DNA from: UBA2897 sp036733925
Lineage (GTDB): Bacteria > Bacillota > Negativicutes > Selenomonadales > Selenomonadaceae
Assembly: GCA_036733925.1 (NCBI GenBank)
Contig: DAIMZO010000010.1
Span: 8,800 to 72,799, forward strand
Direction of reading: 5' to 3'
Length of the DNA: 64,000 nt
Made by a program: the position numbers and the translations under genes
Part shown: positions 52,071 through 61,487 of the stretch, piece after piece
How the letters are laid out: the number at the start of each line of letters is the position of its first letter
Numbering within the stretch: position 1 is the stretch's first letter
The notes under the pieces: generated by a model
The model's input: only the letters and a program-made list of their open reading frames with translations
The model's database searches: none
Told to the model about the DNA's origin: nothing

Positions 52071-52892
52071 ATGACAAAGGCGAAGTATACGATAAAGCTC
52101 GATGCATTCGAAGGCCCGATGGATCTGCTGATGCATCTGATCGAGAAGAACAAGATCGATATCTACAACATACCGATGGCGGAGCTCACGAGCCAGTATC
52201 TGGATTATCTGGACGCCATGCGGGAGTTCAACATGGAGATTGCGAGCTCGTTCCTCGTCATGGCGGCGACGCTGCTGCAGATCAAGTCACGCATGATGCT
52301 GCCGAAGCCGCCGAAAGAGGATGAAGAGGAGGAGACGGAGGATCCGCGGCAGGAGCTTGTGAACCGTCTGCTCGAATACCGGCGGTTCCGGCTCGTATCG
52401 CAGCTCTTCGACAGCCGTCAGGATACGCAGGAGCGCTATGTCGCCCGCGACCCGATGCCGCTGCCCGTACATCATCTGCCGCCGGACAGCCTGCCCATCA
52501 AGGCGCTTTGGGAGGCATTCCAGACGCTGCTCGTCGTCAAAGAGGAACTGACGATACCGAAGGCGCTCGTGGATCGGGAGACCTGGAACATCGAGGGCCA
52601 GATGGAGAAGCTCCTGTCCGAGCTCAGCCGCTCGGGCGGCATGCTGCCGTTCCGCGAGGCGTTCCCGAGCGGGACGCGCGGAGAACTGATTGCGACCTTC
52701 CTCGCGCTGCTCGAGTTGCTGAAATTGCGGACGATTACAGTCCGGCAGCCGCACACGTTTGCGGAGATCGTGATTCTGGTGCGGCAGGATCACGGAGAAG
52801 ACAAGGAAAACAAGGAAAACATGGAAAACATGGAAAAGGAGGCGGAGCAAGACGCAGCAGGAACAAGAAAAAAAACGAGAATCGGAAAGTGA
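52071..52892 (+). CDS. scpA: Segregation and condensation protein A
   Basis: Kleisin subunit of the SMC-ScpAB condensin. The 273-residue protein has the N-terminal SMC-binding domain LDAFEGPMDLLMHLIEKNKIDIYN (quoted in part), a central acidic linker (EDEEEETEDPRQ) and a C-terminal winged helix (about 195-240). The last 25 residues are low complexity (KENKENMENMEKEAEQD), and the coding ends in an A8 tract (52868-52875). The ScpB frame stays open across this end. Confidence 0.93.
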   Translation: MTKAKYTIKLDAFEGPMDLLMHLIEKNKIDIYNIPMAELTSQYLDYLDAMREFNMEIASSFLVMAATLLQIKSRMMLPKPPKEDEEEETEDPRQELVNRLLEYRRFRLVSQLFDSRQDTQERYVARDPMPLPVHHLPPDSLPIKALWEAFQTLLVVKEELTIPKALVDRETWNIEGQMEKLLSELSRSGGMLPFREAFPSGTRGELIATFLALLELLKLRTITVRQPHTFAEIVILVRQDHGEDKENKENMENMEKEAEQDAAGTRKKTRIGK

Positions 52893-52962
52893 GCCGCTTC
52901 TGTCCGGCGAATCCGAGGCGAAGCAGGGGGGCGGCCTTTCGGATACGGCCCTGCTCGAGGCC

Positions 52963-53490
52963 GTGCTGTTCGCAGCCGGTGACCCCGTTCCCGCGGAACA
53001 CCTTGCAGAGATCCTGAAATGGGAGCCGTTCCATGTGCAGGAGGTCTTGCTCGCCTTGCAGAATGAGCTCGAGGGGGGCGGGCGCGGCCTGACGCTCCGG
53101 AAGGTCAGCGGCGGCTGGCAGCTCGTCACGAACCCCGCGGCCTATCCGGTGGTCAAGCGGCTCAGCGAGGTCACGGACAGGCATATCTCGGCGCCGACGA
53201 TGGAGACGCTTTCCATCATCGCATTCAAGCAACCAATCACGAAACAGGAAATCGAGCAGATTCGCGGTGTGCGCGTCGAGCGCGCCCTGCAGAAGCTGCT
53301 TGAGCTCAATTTCATCGAGGAGAACGGGCGCAAGCAGACCATCGGGCGTCCCATTCTCTACGGGACGACGGATACCTTCCTGCAGAGTTTCGGCCTCAAT
53401 TCCCTCGAGGATCTGCCGCCTCTGCCGACGCGCGAAGAGGCCGCCGAGGGACTCACAGAGGAGCAGCTCTTGCTGCTCGACGACGAATAA
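52963..53490 (+). CDS. scpB: Segregation and condensation protein B
   Basis: Kleisin-binding partner of ScpA in the SMC condensin. From GTG 52963 the product is 175 residues with two winged helices; PITKQEIEQIRGVRVERAL and GRPILYGTTDTFLQSFGL match the family. The conserved first helix, however, begins upstream of the GTG (in-frame residues DTALLEA precede LFAAGD). The frame is open back to 52774 without any ATG, GTG or TTG. A CTG at 52900 after GGAAAGTGAG, 8 nt past the scpA stop, would give 196 residues, the usual size. Confidence 0.85.
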   Translation: MLFAAGDPVPAEHLAEILKWEPFHVQEVLLALQNELEGGGRGLTLRKVSGGWQLVTNPAAYPVVKRLSEVTDRHISAPTMETLSIIAFKQPITKQEIEQIRGVRVERALQKLLELNFIEENGRKQTIGRPILYGTTDTFLQSFGLNSLEDLPPLPTREEAAEGLTEEQLLLLDDE

Positions 53491-53500
53491 GGAGAACATT

Positions 53501-56005
53501 TTGGAAAACGAGAAACGCGGCGTAGAGCTGCTCGCCCCGGCCGGCACGAAGGAAGCCTTGATCGCGGCAGTCGAGAATGGCGCGGGGGCCGTGTACCTCG
53601 CCGGCAGCCAGTTCGGCGCGCGGGCGAGTGCGGACAACTTCGATGAAGAGAATCTGCGCTGGGCCGTGCGCTTTGCGCATCTGCGCGGCGTGCGCATCAA
53701 CGTGACCGTCAATACGATTGTGCGCGACGAGGAGCTCGACGGCCTCGTGGACTATCTGCGCTTCCTCGACAGCATCGATGTCGACGCGATCCTCGTGCAG
53801 GATCTCGGCGTCGCAAGGCTCGCGCGGCGCGTCGCGCCGAACCTCGCCCTGCACGCGAGCACGCAGATGAGCGTGCACAGCCTCGCTGGCGTACAGGCAA
53901 TGAAGGAGCTCGGCTTTTCCCGCGTCGTGCTCGCGCGCGAGGTGCCGCTCGTGGATATCCGGACGATCTGTTCGTCCTGCGATATCGAGATTGAGGTATT
54001 CATGCACGGGGCGCTCTGCGTCTGCTATTCGGGGCAGTGCTTCATGAGCAGTATGATCGGCGGCCGCAGCGGCAACCGCGGGCGCTGCGCGCAGCCCTGC
54101 CGCCTGCCCTATGCGATGGTCGATGAGAACGGTGAGAACGTGCTCGAGGGAAAGGCCGGAAAATACCTGCTTTCGCCGCGCGACCTCAATACCATCGACC
54201 ATATCCCAGAACTCATCGAGGCGGGCATCACCTCGCTGAAGATCGAGGGGCGCATGAAGCGGCCGGAATACGTCGCGACGGTTGTCCGCACCTACCGGCA
54301 GGCGATTGACCGCTATGAGCGCGGAGAGGATTACGCGGTCTCCGACGCGCAGCATGATGCGCTGACGCAGGTATTCAACCGCGATTTCACGACGGCGTAT
54401 CTCGAGAAAAATCAGGGTAAGAACATGATGAGCGACCGGCGGCCGAACAACCGCGGCCTGCTCGTCGGCCGCGTCGTTTCCTACGATTGGAAGACGGGAA
54501 AGGTCTGCCTGCACCTGTCCCGTCCGCTCGCCGTCGGCGACCAGATGGACTTCTGGGTCAAGGTCGGCGGCCGCGTCGCCGCGACCATCGGCGCGATGCA
54601 GGACAGGGACGGGAACGCCTTGCAGCGCGGAGAAGCCGGGCAGGAAGTCATCTTTTCCGTCCCGTCGCGCGTGCATCCGCACGACCGTGCGTTCAAGGTC
54701 TACGATGCGGCGCTCATGGAGCGCGCAAAGGAGACCTTTACGTCGGGTGCCCCGGTGCGCCGCATCCCGCTCCGCGTGCGTGCCGTGGCCGCCATCGGCG
54801 AGCCGCTGAGACTCGCGGGCGAGGACGCGGATGGGAACCATGCAGAGGCACAGACTGCGTTCATCGGCGAGGCGGCGAAAAAGCGTCCATTGACCGAGGA
54901 GACTTTGCAGAAACAGATTGCAAGGCTCGGCACCTCGGTCTTTGAGCTGGAACAGCTCGACTGCGAGATCCGCGGCGATGTCATGGTGCCTATGTCGGAG
55001 ATCAACGAGGCGCGCCGTGCCCTCGTGGAAGCGCTCGAAGAGAAGCGGCTCGAGCCGTTCCATCGGCGCGAGGCTGTTCCCACTGATGGCTGGCAGGATG
55101 AAAGGGAGCGCCGGCAGCCGCCAAAGCCGGCCCGGCTCATGGCCGCGGTCGAGACGCTCGAGCAGGCGGAGGCTGCCGTTCACGGCGGTGCGGACGGCCT
55201 GCTTTATGGCGGGGAGTCCTACCAGCATTACTTCTTCACGAAGGAGGATTATCAGGAGGTCTGGCAGTTCGCGCGCGCGCATCACGTGCGCATCGACTTC
55301 GATACGCCGCGCGTCGTGCGCATGGCCTGGCAGCCGCATTTTGAGCAGATGCTCGCGGCCTGGCAGGACTGCCCGCCGGACGCCGTGCATGTGCACAACA
55401 TTTCGACGCTCGCCATCGTGCGGCGGCAGACGGATTTTGCCTTGCACGCGGATTTCTCGCTGATTTCGTTCAACTATCTGACGCTCGATTTTCTGAAGGA
55501 ATACGGCGTTGCCGAGGCTACACTTTCCCCGGAGCTCAATGCCAAGCAGATTGCAGAGCTCGTGCCGCGTTCCGCGCTGCCGCTCAGCGCGATTGCCTAC
55601 GGGCGCCTTGAGCTCATGGTATCGGAGTACTGTGTGGCCGGGGCTTTCCTCGGCGGCGTGGACAAGGGAAAATGCACGCAGCCCTGCCTCGGGCGGCATT
55701 TCTCGCTCGAGGACCGCAAGGGCGCGCGCTTCCCGCTCGCGATGGATCAGTACTGCCACATGCACGTGCTGAACAGCAAGACGCTCACGATGCTCGCGCA
55801 TGCGATGGAGTTCCGGGACTGGGGCGTAAGGACGCTCCGGCTTCTGCTGAAAGAACGGACGCCGGCGGAGGTTGAGCGGGTCACGCGGGATTTCGTGCAC
55901 GCGATGAAGCTTCGCGAGCCAATCCCCGAGAAGGAACAGGCCTGGCTCGAACGGGCGGAAGGGCAGGATTTCACGCGCGGGCATTACTACCGCGGCGTGC
56001 TGTAA
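53501..56005 (+). CDS. U32 family protein with DUF3656 (RlhA-like rRNA hydroxylation)
   Basis: An 834-residue U32 protein. The N-terminal U32 barrel begins VELLAPAGTKEALIAAVENGAG and has the Cys set EVFMHGALCVCYSGQCFMSS with RGRCAQPCRLPY. A middle DUF3656 domain (about 380-500) and a C-terminal repeat of the barrel (LMAAVETLEQAEAAVHGGADG; GKCTQPCLGRHF) follow. RlhA of E. coli, of this layout, hydroxylates C2501 of 23S rRNA; the function here is inferred. The start is TTG 53501, six nt after AAGGAG; the frame is open upstream through scpB but that is shadow. Confidence 0.85.
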   Translation: MENEKRGVELLAPAGTKEALIAAVENGAGAVYLAGSQFGARASADNFDEENLRWAVRFAHLRGVRINVTVNTIVRDEELDGLVDYLRFLDSIDVDAILVQDLGVARLARRVAPNLALHASTQMSVHSLAGVQAMKELGFSRVVLAREVPLVDIRTICSSCDIEIEVFMHGALCVCYSGQCFMSSMIGGRSGNRGRCAQPCRLPYAMVDENGENVLEGKAGKYLLSPRDLNTIDHIPELIEAGITSLKIEGRMKRPEYVATVVRTYRQAIDRYERGEDYAVSDAQHDALTQVFNRDFTTAYLEKNQGKNMMSDRRPNNRGLLVGRVVSYDWKTGKVCLHLSRPLAVGDQMDFWVKVGGRVAATIGAMQDRDGNALQRGEAGQEVIFSVPSRVHPHDRAFKVYDAALMERAKETFTSGAPVRRIPLRVRAVAAIGEPLRLAGEDADGNHAEAQTAFIGEAAKKRPLTEETLQKQIARLGTSVFELEQLDCEIRGDVMVPMSEINEARRALVEALEEKRLEPFHRREAVPTDGWQDERERRQPPKPARLMAAVETLEQAEAAVHGGADGLLYGGESYQHYFFTKEDYQEVWQFARAHHVRIDFDTPRVVRMAWQPHFEQMLAAWQDCPPDAVHVHNISTLAIVRRQTDFALHADFSLISFNYLTLDFLKEYGVAEATLSPELNAKQIAELVPRSALPLSAIAYGRLELMVSEYCVAGAFLGGVDKGKCTQPCLGRHFSLEDRKGARFPLAMDQYCHMHVLNSKTLTMLAHAMEFRDWGVRTLRLLLKERTPAEVERVTRDFVHAMKLREPIPEKEQAWLERAEGQDFTRGHYYRGVL

Positions 56006-56036
56006 CGACAAGATTTTTTAGGAGAAACTACCATTC

Positions 56037-58412
56037 ATGGAACAGGAATCCTTTTCCACATTGGAATATGAGAAGATCCGCGCGATGCTCATGGATTGCG
56101 CGAGCTCGAAGATCGGCAAAGAGAAGGCGGCCGCGCTCCTGCCGAGCGCGGATTACGGCGAGGTCTGCGAGTGGCAGAGCGAGACCGACGAGGCCATGCG
56201 CATCCTCGCGATGACCGCGCCGCCGCTCGGCGGCATCCGCGACATCCGCCCGCTCGTCGAGAAGGTGCGGAAAAACGCGGTGCTCGACCTCGCGGAGCTG
56301 CAGGACGTGCAGAGCATGCTCTACGCGATGCGGCAGGTCAAATACTTTTTCCGCGACCTCGAGATTGACGCGCCGATGCTCAAGGAAATGGCGCATGGCA
56401 TTGTCGTGCCCGGACAGCTCGAGCGCAACCTCGAAAACGCCATCGACGAGCACGGCGGCCTGCGTGATACGGCGAGCGTCGAGCTCCGCCGCATCCGCAC
56501 GGAACTGCGCGGCTCGCAGACGCGCATCAAGGATCACATGCAGGCCATCCTGCACAATGCGGACAATCAGAAATACTTTCAGGATGCCATCATCACGATG
56601 CGCGACGACCGCTATGTCATCCCGGTGAAAAGCGAGTACCGCCAGCGGTTCCCCGGCCTTATCCACGACCGCTCGGCGACGGGTTCGACGCTCTACATCG
56701 AGCCGATGGCCATCGTCGAGTTCAACAACGACATCAAGCAGCTCGAGATTGAGGAGCGGCAGGAGGTCTCGCGGATCCTGCGCGACCTGTCGCAGCGCGT
56801 CGGCCGGAACGGCGCGGATCTTCTCGCGAACACTGACGTGCTCGCGGAGATCGATTTCGCGTTCGCGAAGGCGAAGCTCGCGCAGGATATGGAGGCCTCG
56901 CGGCCGGTGCTGAATAACGAGGGCCGCACCGCCCTGCATAGCGCGCGGCATCCGCTGATTGACCGCAAGAAAGTCGTGCCGCTCGACATCACAATCGGCA
57001 AGGACTACCGCATGCTGCTGATCACCGGTCCGAATACGGGCGGCAAGACCGTCAGCATGAAGACGCTCGGGCTGATGGTTCTGATGGCGCAGTCTGGCCT
57101 CTACCTGCCATGTGCCGGCGATTCGGAAATCGCGGTCTATCATAACGTCTACGCCGATATCGGCGACGAGCAGAGCATCGAGCAGAGCCTGTCGACCTTT
57201 TCGGCGCACATGACGCATATCATCCGGATCCTCGATCAGGTGGAAAAGGATGACCTCGTGCTGATCGATGAGCTTGGATCCGGGACGGATCCGGAGGAGG
57301 GCGCGGCGCTCGCCATGTCGATTCTCGAGCGCCTGCTCGACGTCGGTGCGACGACGGTCACGACAACGCATTACTCCGAGCTCAAGACGTTCGCATATTC
57401 GCGCGAGGGCATCGAGAACGCCTGCGTGGAGTTCGATGTCAAGACCCTGATGCCGACTTACCGCCTGCTGATTGGGATCCCGGGCGCGAGCAATGCGTTC
57501 GCCATCAGCGAGCGCCTCGGTCTGCCGCAGTCCATCATCCTGCGCGCGCAGCAGCTCGTCAAGGTCGACCACGCGCAGTTCGAGCACGTCGTCAGCGAGC
57601 TCGAGCAGCAGAAGATATTCTACGAGCAGATGAACGCGGACATCCGCGAGCGGCAGGAGCGCGTCGAGAAGATCGAGGCGAAAGTCGAGGCCGCGCGCGA
57701 GGAACTCTCGAAGCGCAAGGGCGAGATCATTCGCAAGGCGCGCGAGCAGAGCGCGGCCCTCGTCCGCCGCACGCGCCGCGACTCCGAGGAGATCATCGAA
57801 GACCTCAAGAAGCAGTTCGACGATCAGGGCATCCATGCGCGCCAGCAGGCCATGCAGGAGGCGCGTCGGAAGCTCAAGGAAGCGATGGACGCGGCGCGCC
57901 CCGGCATCATGCCGCAGAAGGGCGTCGGCAAGAAGGTCAACCTGAAGACCATCCAGCCCGGCGACACCGTCTATGTCAAGAAGCTCGACCAGAAGGGAAC
58001 CATCCTCGCCATTGACGGCAAGGAACTCGAGGTACAGCTCGGGAACCTGCATACGAAGGTGCGCGCCTCGGCCTGCACATTCCTTTCCCACCCAAAAGAA
58101 GAAAAAACAACATCGGGCAGCCGGAATGCGAACCGTCAGTCCGGCACCTATCTGCAGAAGACCGCGCAGGCGTCGCCGGAAATTGATATCCGCGGTATGA
58201 TGGTCGACGAGGCCGAGGTCGTGCTCGGCAAATTCCTCGACGACGCGGTCATCGCCGGGCTCGGCCAGGTGCTGATTATCCACGGGAAGGGTACTGGTGC
58301 CCTGCGCAAAGGCGTGCACGCCTATCTCGCGCGGCACAAGAACGTCAAGGACTTCGCCTTTGCCGATATCACCGAGGGCGGCACCGGCGCGACGGTCGTC
58401 CATCTGAAATAA
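56037..58412 (+). CDS. mutS2: Endonuclease MutS2
   Basis: A 791-residue ATPase that suppresses recombination or rescues collided ribosomes, depending on species. It has no mismatch-recognition domain; the ATPase domain holds Walker A GPNTGGKTVSMKT (about residue 332) and DELGSGTDPEEGAALA. A coiled coil (about 510-620), KOW-like region and a C-terminal Smr nuclease domain (IDIRGMMVDEAE, IIHGKGTGALRKG) follow. Appears complete. Confidence 0.95.
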   Translation: MEQESFSTLEYEKIRAMLMDCASSKIGKEKAAALLPSADYGEVCEWQSETDEAMRILAMTAPPLGGIRDIRPLVEKVRKNAVLDLAELQDVQSMLYAMRQVKYFFRDLEIDAPMLKEMAHGIVVPGQLERNLENAIDEHGGLRDTASVELRRIRTELRGSQTRIKDHMQAILHNADNQKYFQDAIITMRDDRYVIPVKSEYRQRFPGLIHDRSATGSTLYIEPMAIVEFNNDIKQLEIEERQEVSRILRDLSQRVGRNGADLLANTDVLAEIDFAFAKAKLAQDMEASRPVLNNEGRTALHSARHPLIDRKKVVPLDITIGKDYRMLLITGPNTGGKTVSMKTLGLMVLMAQSGLYLPCAGDSEIAVYHNVYADIGDEQSIEQSLSTFSAHMTHIIRILDQVEKDDLVLIDELGSGTDPEEGAALAMSILERLLDVGATTVTTTHYSELKTFAYSREGIENACVEFDVKTLMPTYRLLIGIPGASNAFAISERLGLPQSIILRAQQLVKVDHAQFEHVVSELEQQKIFYEQMNADIRERQERVEKIEAKVEAAREELSKRKGEIIRKAREQSAALVRRTRRDSEEIIEDLKKQFDDQGIHARQQAMQEARRKLKEAMDAARPGIMPQKGVGKKVNLKTIQPGDTVYVKKLDQKGTILAIDGKELEVQLGNLHTKVRASACTFLSHPKEEKTTSGSRNANRQSGTYLQKTAQASPEIDIRGMMVDEAEVVLGKFLDDAVIAGLGQVLIIHGKGTGALRKGVHAYLARHKNVKDFAFADITEGGTGATVVHLK

Positions 58413-58428
58413 AGCAGTAGATATACAT

Positions 58429-58480
58429 AATCACAGAACCAGAAAGCCAGCTCGGCTGTTTGGTTCTGTGATTATTTTTT
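58429..58480. terminator. Strong terminator after mutS2
   Basis: AATCACAGAACCA (58429-58441) and TGGTTCTGTGATT (58461-58473) are exact reverse complements, with AGCC/GGCT paired inside, followed by ATTTTTT. The A-rich left flank makes it possibly bidirectional. Confidence 0.9.
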
Positions 58481-58544
58481 ATGTTATGCTTTCTTGTGTG
58501 GAGATAAGGCATTACTGCATGACTTTTCATCTAACATACATAAT

Positions 58545-58572
58545 AAATGCTACTAAAGAAATAGTAGCATTT
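58545..58572. repeat. 11-bp inverted repeat in the rha leader
   Basis: AAATGCTACTA (58545-58555) and TAGTAGCATTT (58562-58572) are exact reverse complements around AAGAAA. It lies 77 bp upstream of the rha -35 in AT-rich DNA and has no T-tract. An activator or repressor site for rhamnose control is possible. The gene-free stretch 58481-58763 otherwise holds only the promoter below. Confidence 0.55.
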
Positions 58573-58648
58573 GGATAATCTATATTTATAAATACAGGGA
58601 ACTCAACAGAAAACAAAGATAAAATACGGAAAAATAAAGAAAAACCTG

Positions 58649-58677
58649 TTGACTTATCGGAAAGTTTACGCTATGAT
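58649..58677 (+). promoter_or_regulatory. Promoter of the rha operon
   Basis: TTGACT (58649-58654), 17 bp, TATGAT (58672-58677); leader of about 80 nt before the rhaB ATG. Confidence 0.7.
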
Positions 58678-58763
58678 AATTGCTGTAAGAACAAAGGAAA
58701 ACAAAAATAAAGAAAGATAAACAAAACCCAGAAACCGGACAGGTTCGGAAAGGGAGAGGGAAT

Positions 58764-60182
58764 ATGTCGAGACAGAAATGTTATTTGGCGGTGGATATCG
58801 GCGCCTCAAGCGGCCGCCATATCCTCGGCTGGGTTGATAAAGGCAAGATCCGCATCGAGGAGATCTACCGCTTTGAGAACAAGCTGGTCAAGAGGAACGG
58901 CCACCTTTGTTGGAATCTCGAGCATCTTTTCCATGAGGTCGTCGAGGGCCTGAAGAAATGCAAGGAGCTCGACCGGATCCCAGAGAGCGTCGGCATCGAC
59001 ACCTGGGGCGTCGATTTCGTCCTGCTCGACAAGAGCGGCAATGTCCTCGGCAACACGGTCGCATACCGTGACGGCCGCACGAAGGGCATGGACGAGGAAG
59101 TCTACAAGGTCATTCCGGAGTCCGAGCTCTACGGGCGAAACGGCATCCAGAAACAGATCTTCAACTCCATCTATCAGCTGATGGGCATCAAGAAGGAGAC
59201 GCCGGAAGCGCTCGAGCAGGCCGACCGTTTCCTAATGGTTCCGGAATACCTGAATTACCGGCTGACAGGCGTCGCGATGAATGAGTACACGAATGCGACG
59301 ACCACGCAGCTTGTGAGCGCGAAGACTGCCGACTGGGATTTCGAGCTGCTTGAGAGGCTTGGCCTGCCGACGAAGATTTTCGGCAAGCTCAATATGCCGA
59401 AGACGCTGGTCGGCCCGCTCTCCGAGGAAATGGCGGAGCGCATCGGTTTCCAGACGAACGTCGTCCTGCCGGCCACGCACGACACCGGCTCGGCGGTCAT
59501 GGCAGTGCCGACGAACTCCGATGACAGCATTTACCTGAGCTCCGGTACCTGGTCGCTGATGGGCATCGAGCGGCTGATCCCGGACTGCACGGAGAAGAGC
59601 CGCAAGCACAACTTCACGAACGAGGGCGGCTATCATCACCGCTATCGCTACCTGAAGAACATCATGGGCATGTGGATGATGCAGAACCTGCGCCGCGAAT
59701 TCAAGCACAAGTACACGTTCGAGGAGCTCTACGAGCTCGCGCATATCGGCCGCTACTTTACTTCGACGGTCGACGTCAACGACGAGGTGTTCCTTGCACC
59801 GGACAGCATGATCAAGGCCTTGCAGGACTACTGCGAGAAGACCGGGCAGGAAAAGCCGGAGACGGAATGCGAGTTGCTCTACTGCGTGTACAAGAGCCTT
59901 GCAAACTGCTACGCGGAGACCGTATCGGAAATCGAGGAGGTCACGGGCCGCAGCTACGATACGATCCACGTCGTCGGCGGCGGATGCCAGGATCGCTTCC
60001 TCAACCGGCTGCTCACGGAGACGACCGGTAAAGAGGTTTACGCCGGTCCGGTCGAGGCCACGGCTATCGGCAACCTCATGGCGCAGATGCTCCGCGACAA
60101 GCTCTTCGAGGATCTCAAAGAGGCGCGGCAGGTCGTTGCAAAATCCTTCGATGTCAAGCGCATCGAAGTGGATATAGAATAA
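58764..60182 (+). CDS. rhaB: Rhamnulokinase
   Basis: Phosphorylates L-rhamnulose at C1. The 472-residue FGGY-type kinase shows AVDIGASSGRHILG, SVGIDTWGVDFVLLD, ATHDTGSAV, SSGTWSLMG and VVGGGCQDRFLN. First gene of rhaB-rhaA-rhaD, with a sigma-A promoter upstream. It is full length. Confidence 0.96.
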   Translation: MSRQKCYLAVDIGASSGRHILGWVDKGKIRIEEIYRFENKLVKRNGHLCWNLEHLFHEVVEGLKKCKELDRIPESVGIDTWGVDFVLLDKSGNVLGNTVAYRDGRTKGMDEEVYKVIPESELYGRNGIQKQIFNSIYQLMGIKKETPEALEQADRFLMVPEYLNYRLTGVAMNEYTNATTTQLVSAKTADWDFELLERLGLPTKIFGKLNMPKTLVGPLSEEMAERIGFQTNVVLPATHDTGSAVMAVPTNSDDSIYLSSGTWSLMGIERLIPDCTEKSRKHNFTNEGGYHHRYRYLKNIMGMWMMQNLRREFKHKYTFEELYELAHIGRYFTSTVDVNDEVFLAPDSMIKALQDYCEKTGQEKPETECELLYCVYKSLANCYAETVSEIEEVTGRSYDTIHVVGGGCQDRFLNRLLTETTGKEVYAGPVEATAIGNLMAQMLRDKLFEDLKEARQVVAKSFDVKRIEVDIE

Positions 60183-60218
60183 AAGGAATAGAGATAGAAA
60201 TATTGGGAGGTTTTACCT

Positions 60219-61454
60219 ATGTCGAGATTTGAAGATGCAAAAGAAATGTACGCGGCGCAGGGTGTCGACGTCGAAGCAGCGCTCAAGAAACTGCAGGGTG
60301 TGCGTATCTCCATGCACTGCTGGCAGGGCGATGATGTCCTCGGCTTTGACTCGGATGCACTGACGGGCGGCATCGCGACGACGGGCAATTACCCGGGCCG
60401 CGCGCGCAACCCGGAAGAGCTCATGGCTGACATCAAGAAGGCCTATTCCCTGATTCCGGGCAAGCACAAGCTGAACCTGCACGCTTCGTACCGCATCACC
60501 GATGAGAACGTCGACCGCGACAAGATCGAGCCGAAGCATTTCAAGGCATGGGTCGATTTCGCGAAAGAGCAGGGCATCGGCCTCGACTTCAACCCGACGT
60601 TCTTCAGCCACAAAAATGTCAAGGACAATATGACGCTTTCGAGCTCGGATAAGGATATCCGCGATTTCTGGATCGCGCACGGCAAGGCATGCCGCAAGAT
60701 TGCGAACTATTTCGGCGAGGAGCTCGGCATCACGGCGCTTGACAACATCTGGATCCCGGACGGCACGAAGGACGTTCCGGCCGACCGCATCGGGCCGCGT
60801 GCACGCCTCAAGGAATCGCTTGACGAGATCCTTTCCGTCAAATACGACCGCAAGAACATCGCGGATTCTGTCGAGGGCAAGGTGTTCGGCATCGGCGTCG
60901 AGTCGTACACGGTCGGCTCGCATGAGTTCTACATGAACTATGCGGCAAAGAACGGCCTCATGTGCCTGCTCGATACGGGCCATTATCATCCGACCGAGGT
61001 CGTTTCGGACAAGATTTCGTCGATGTTGCTCTTCAATGACAGTCTCGCCCTGCATGTCAGCCGCCCGGTCCGCTGGGACAGCGACCACGTCATCAAGTTC
61101 GATGATGAGCTCAAGGAACTCGCGACGGAGCTTGTCCGTTGCGATGCCCTCGACAAGGTGTTCATCGGTCTCGACTTCTTCGACGCGAGCATCAACCGCA
61201 TCGCGGCATGGGTCATCGGCATGCGTAACATGCAGAAAGCCCTGCTCTACGGCCTGCTGACACCGAACAAGCAGCTCAAGGAAGCACAGGACCAGGCGGA
61301 CTTCACGCGCGTGCTGGAGGGTCTCGAGGAAATCAAGACGCTGCCGTTCGGCGATGTCTGGGCCGAGTTCTGCAAGCGCAACGACGTCCCGGCGGACGGC
61401 GAATGGTATCCGGTCGTCAAAGAATATGAAAAGGACGTCCTGTTCAAGAGATAA
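60219..61454 (+). CDS. rhaA: L-rhamnose isomerase
   Basis: Metal-dependent isomerisation of L-rhamnose to L-rhamnulose. The 411-residue TIM-barrel protein matches RhaA throughout (VRISMHCWQGDDVLGFD, LNLHASYRI, LDFNPTFFSH, LLDTGHYHPTE, SRPVRWDSDHV). ATG follows GGGAGG. Lies 36 bp after rhaB. Confidence 0.96.
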   Translation: MSRFEDAKEMYAAQGVDVEAALKKLQGVRISMHCWQGDDVLGFDSDALTGGIATTGNYPGRARNPEELMADIKKAYSLIPGKHKLNLHASYRITDENVDRDKIEPKHFKAWVDFAKEQGIGLDFNPTFFSHKNVKDNMTLSSSDKDIRDFWIAHGKACRKIANYFGEELGITALDNIWIPDGTKDVPADRIGPRARLKESLDEILSVKYDRKNIADSVEGKVFGIGVESYTVGSHEFYMNYAAKNGLMCLLDTGHYHPTEVVSDKISSMLLFNDSLALHVSRPVRWDSDHVIKFDDELKELATELVRCDALDKVFIGLDFFDASINRIAAWVIGMRNMQKALLYGLLTPNKQLKEAQDQADFTRVLEGLEEIKTLPFGDVWAEFCKRNDVPADGEWYPVVKEYEKDVLFKR

Positions 61455-61487
61455 GTACTGATAAGCTACAGGAAAGAAGGATCAATC

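Noticed and set aside
52508..53017. 169-codon + strand ORF across the scpA-scpB junction
   Set aside because: Third frame of the junction; a -1 slip at A8 would enter it, but its sequence (Arg/Gly-rich, RSRGAAFRIRP) resembles no domain and does not lead to ScpB.
53453..56011. 852-codon minus-strand ORF
   Set aside because: Antisense of the large U32 gene.
56028..58403. 791-codon minus-strand ORF
   Set aside because: Exact mirror of mutS2.
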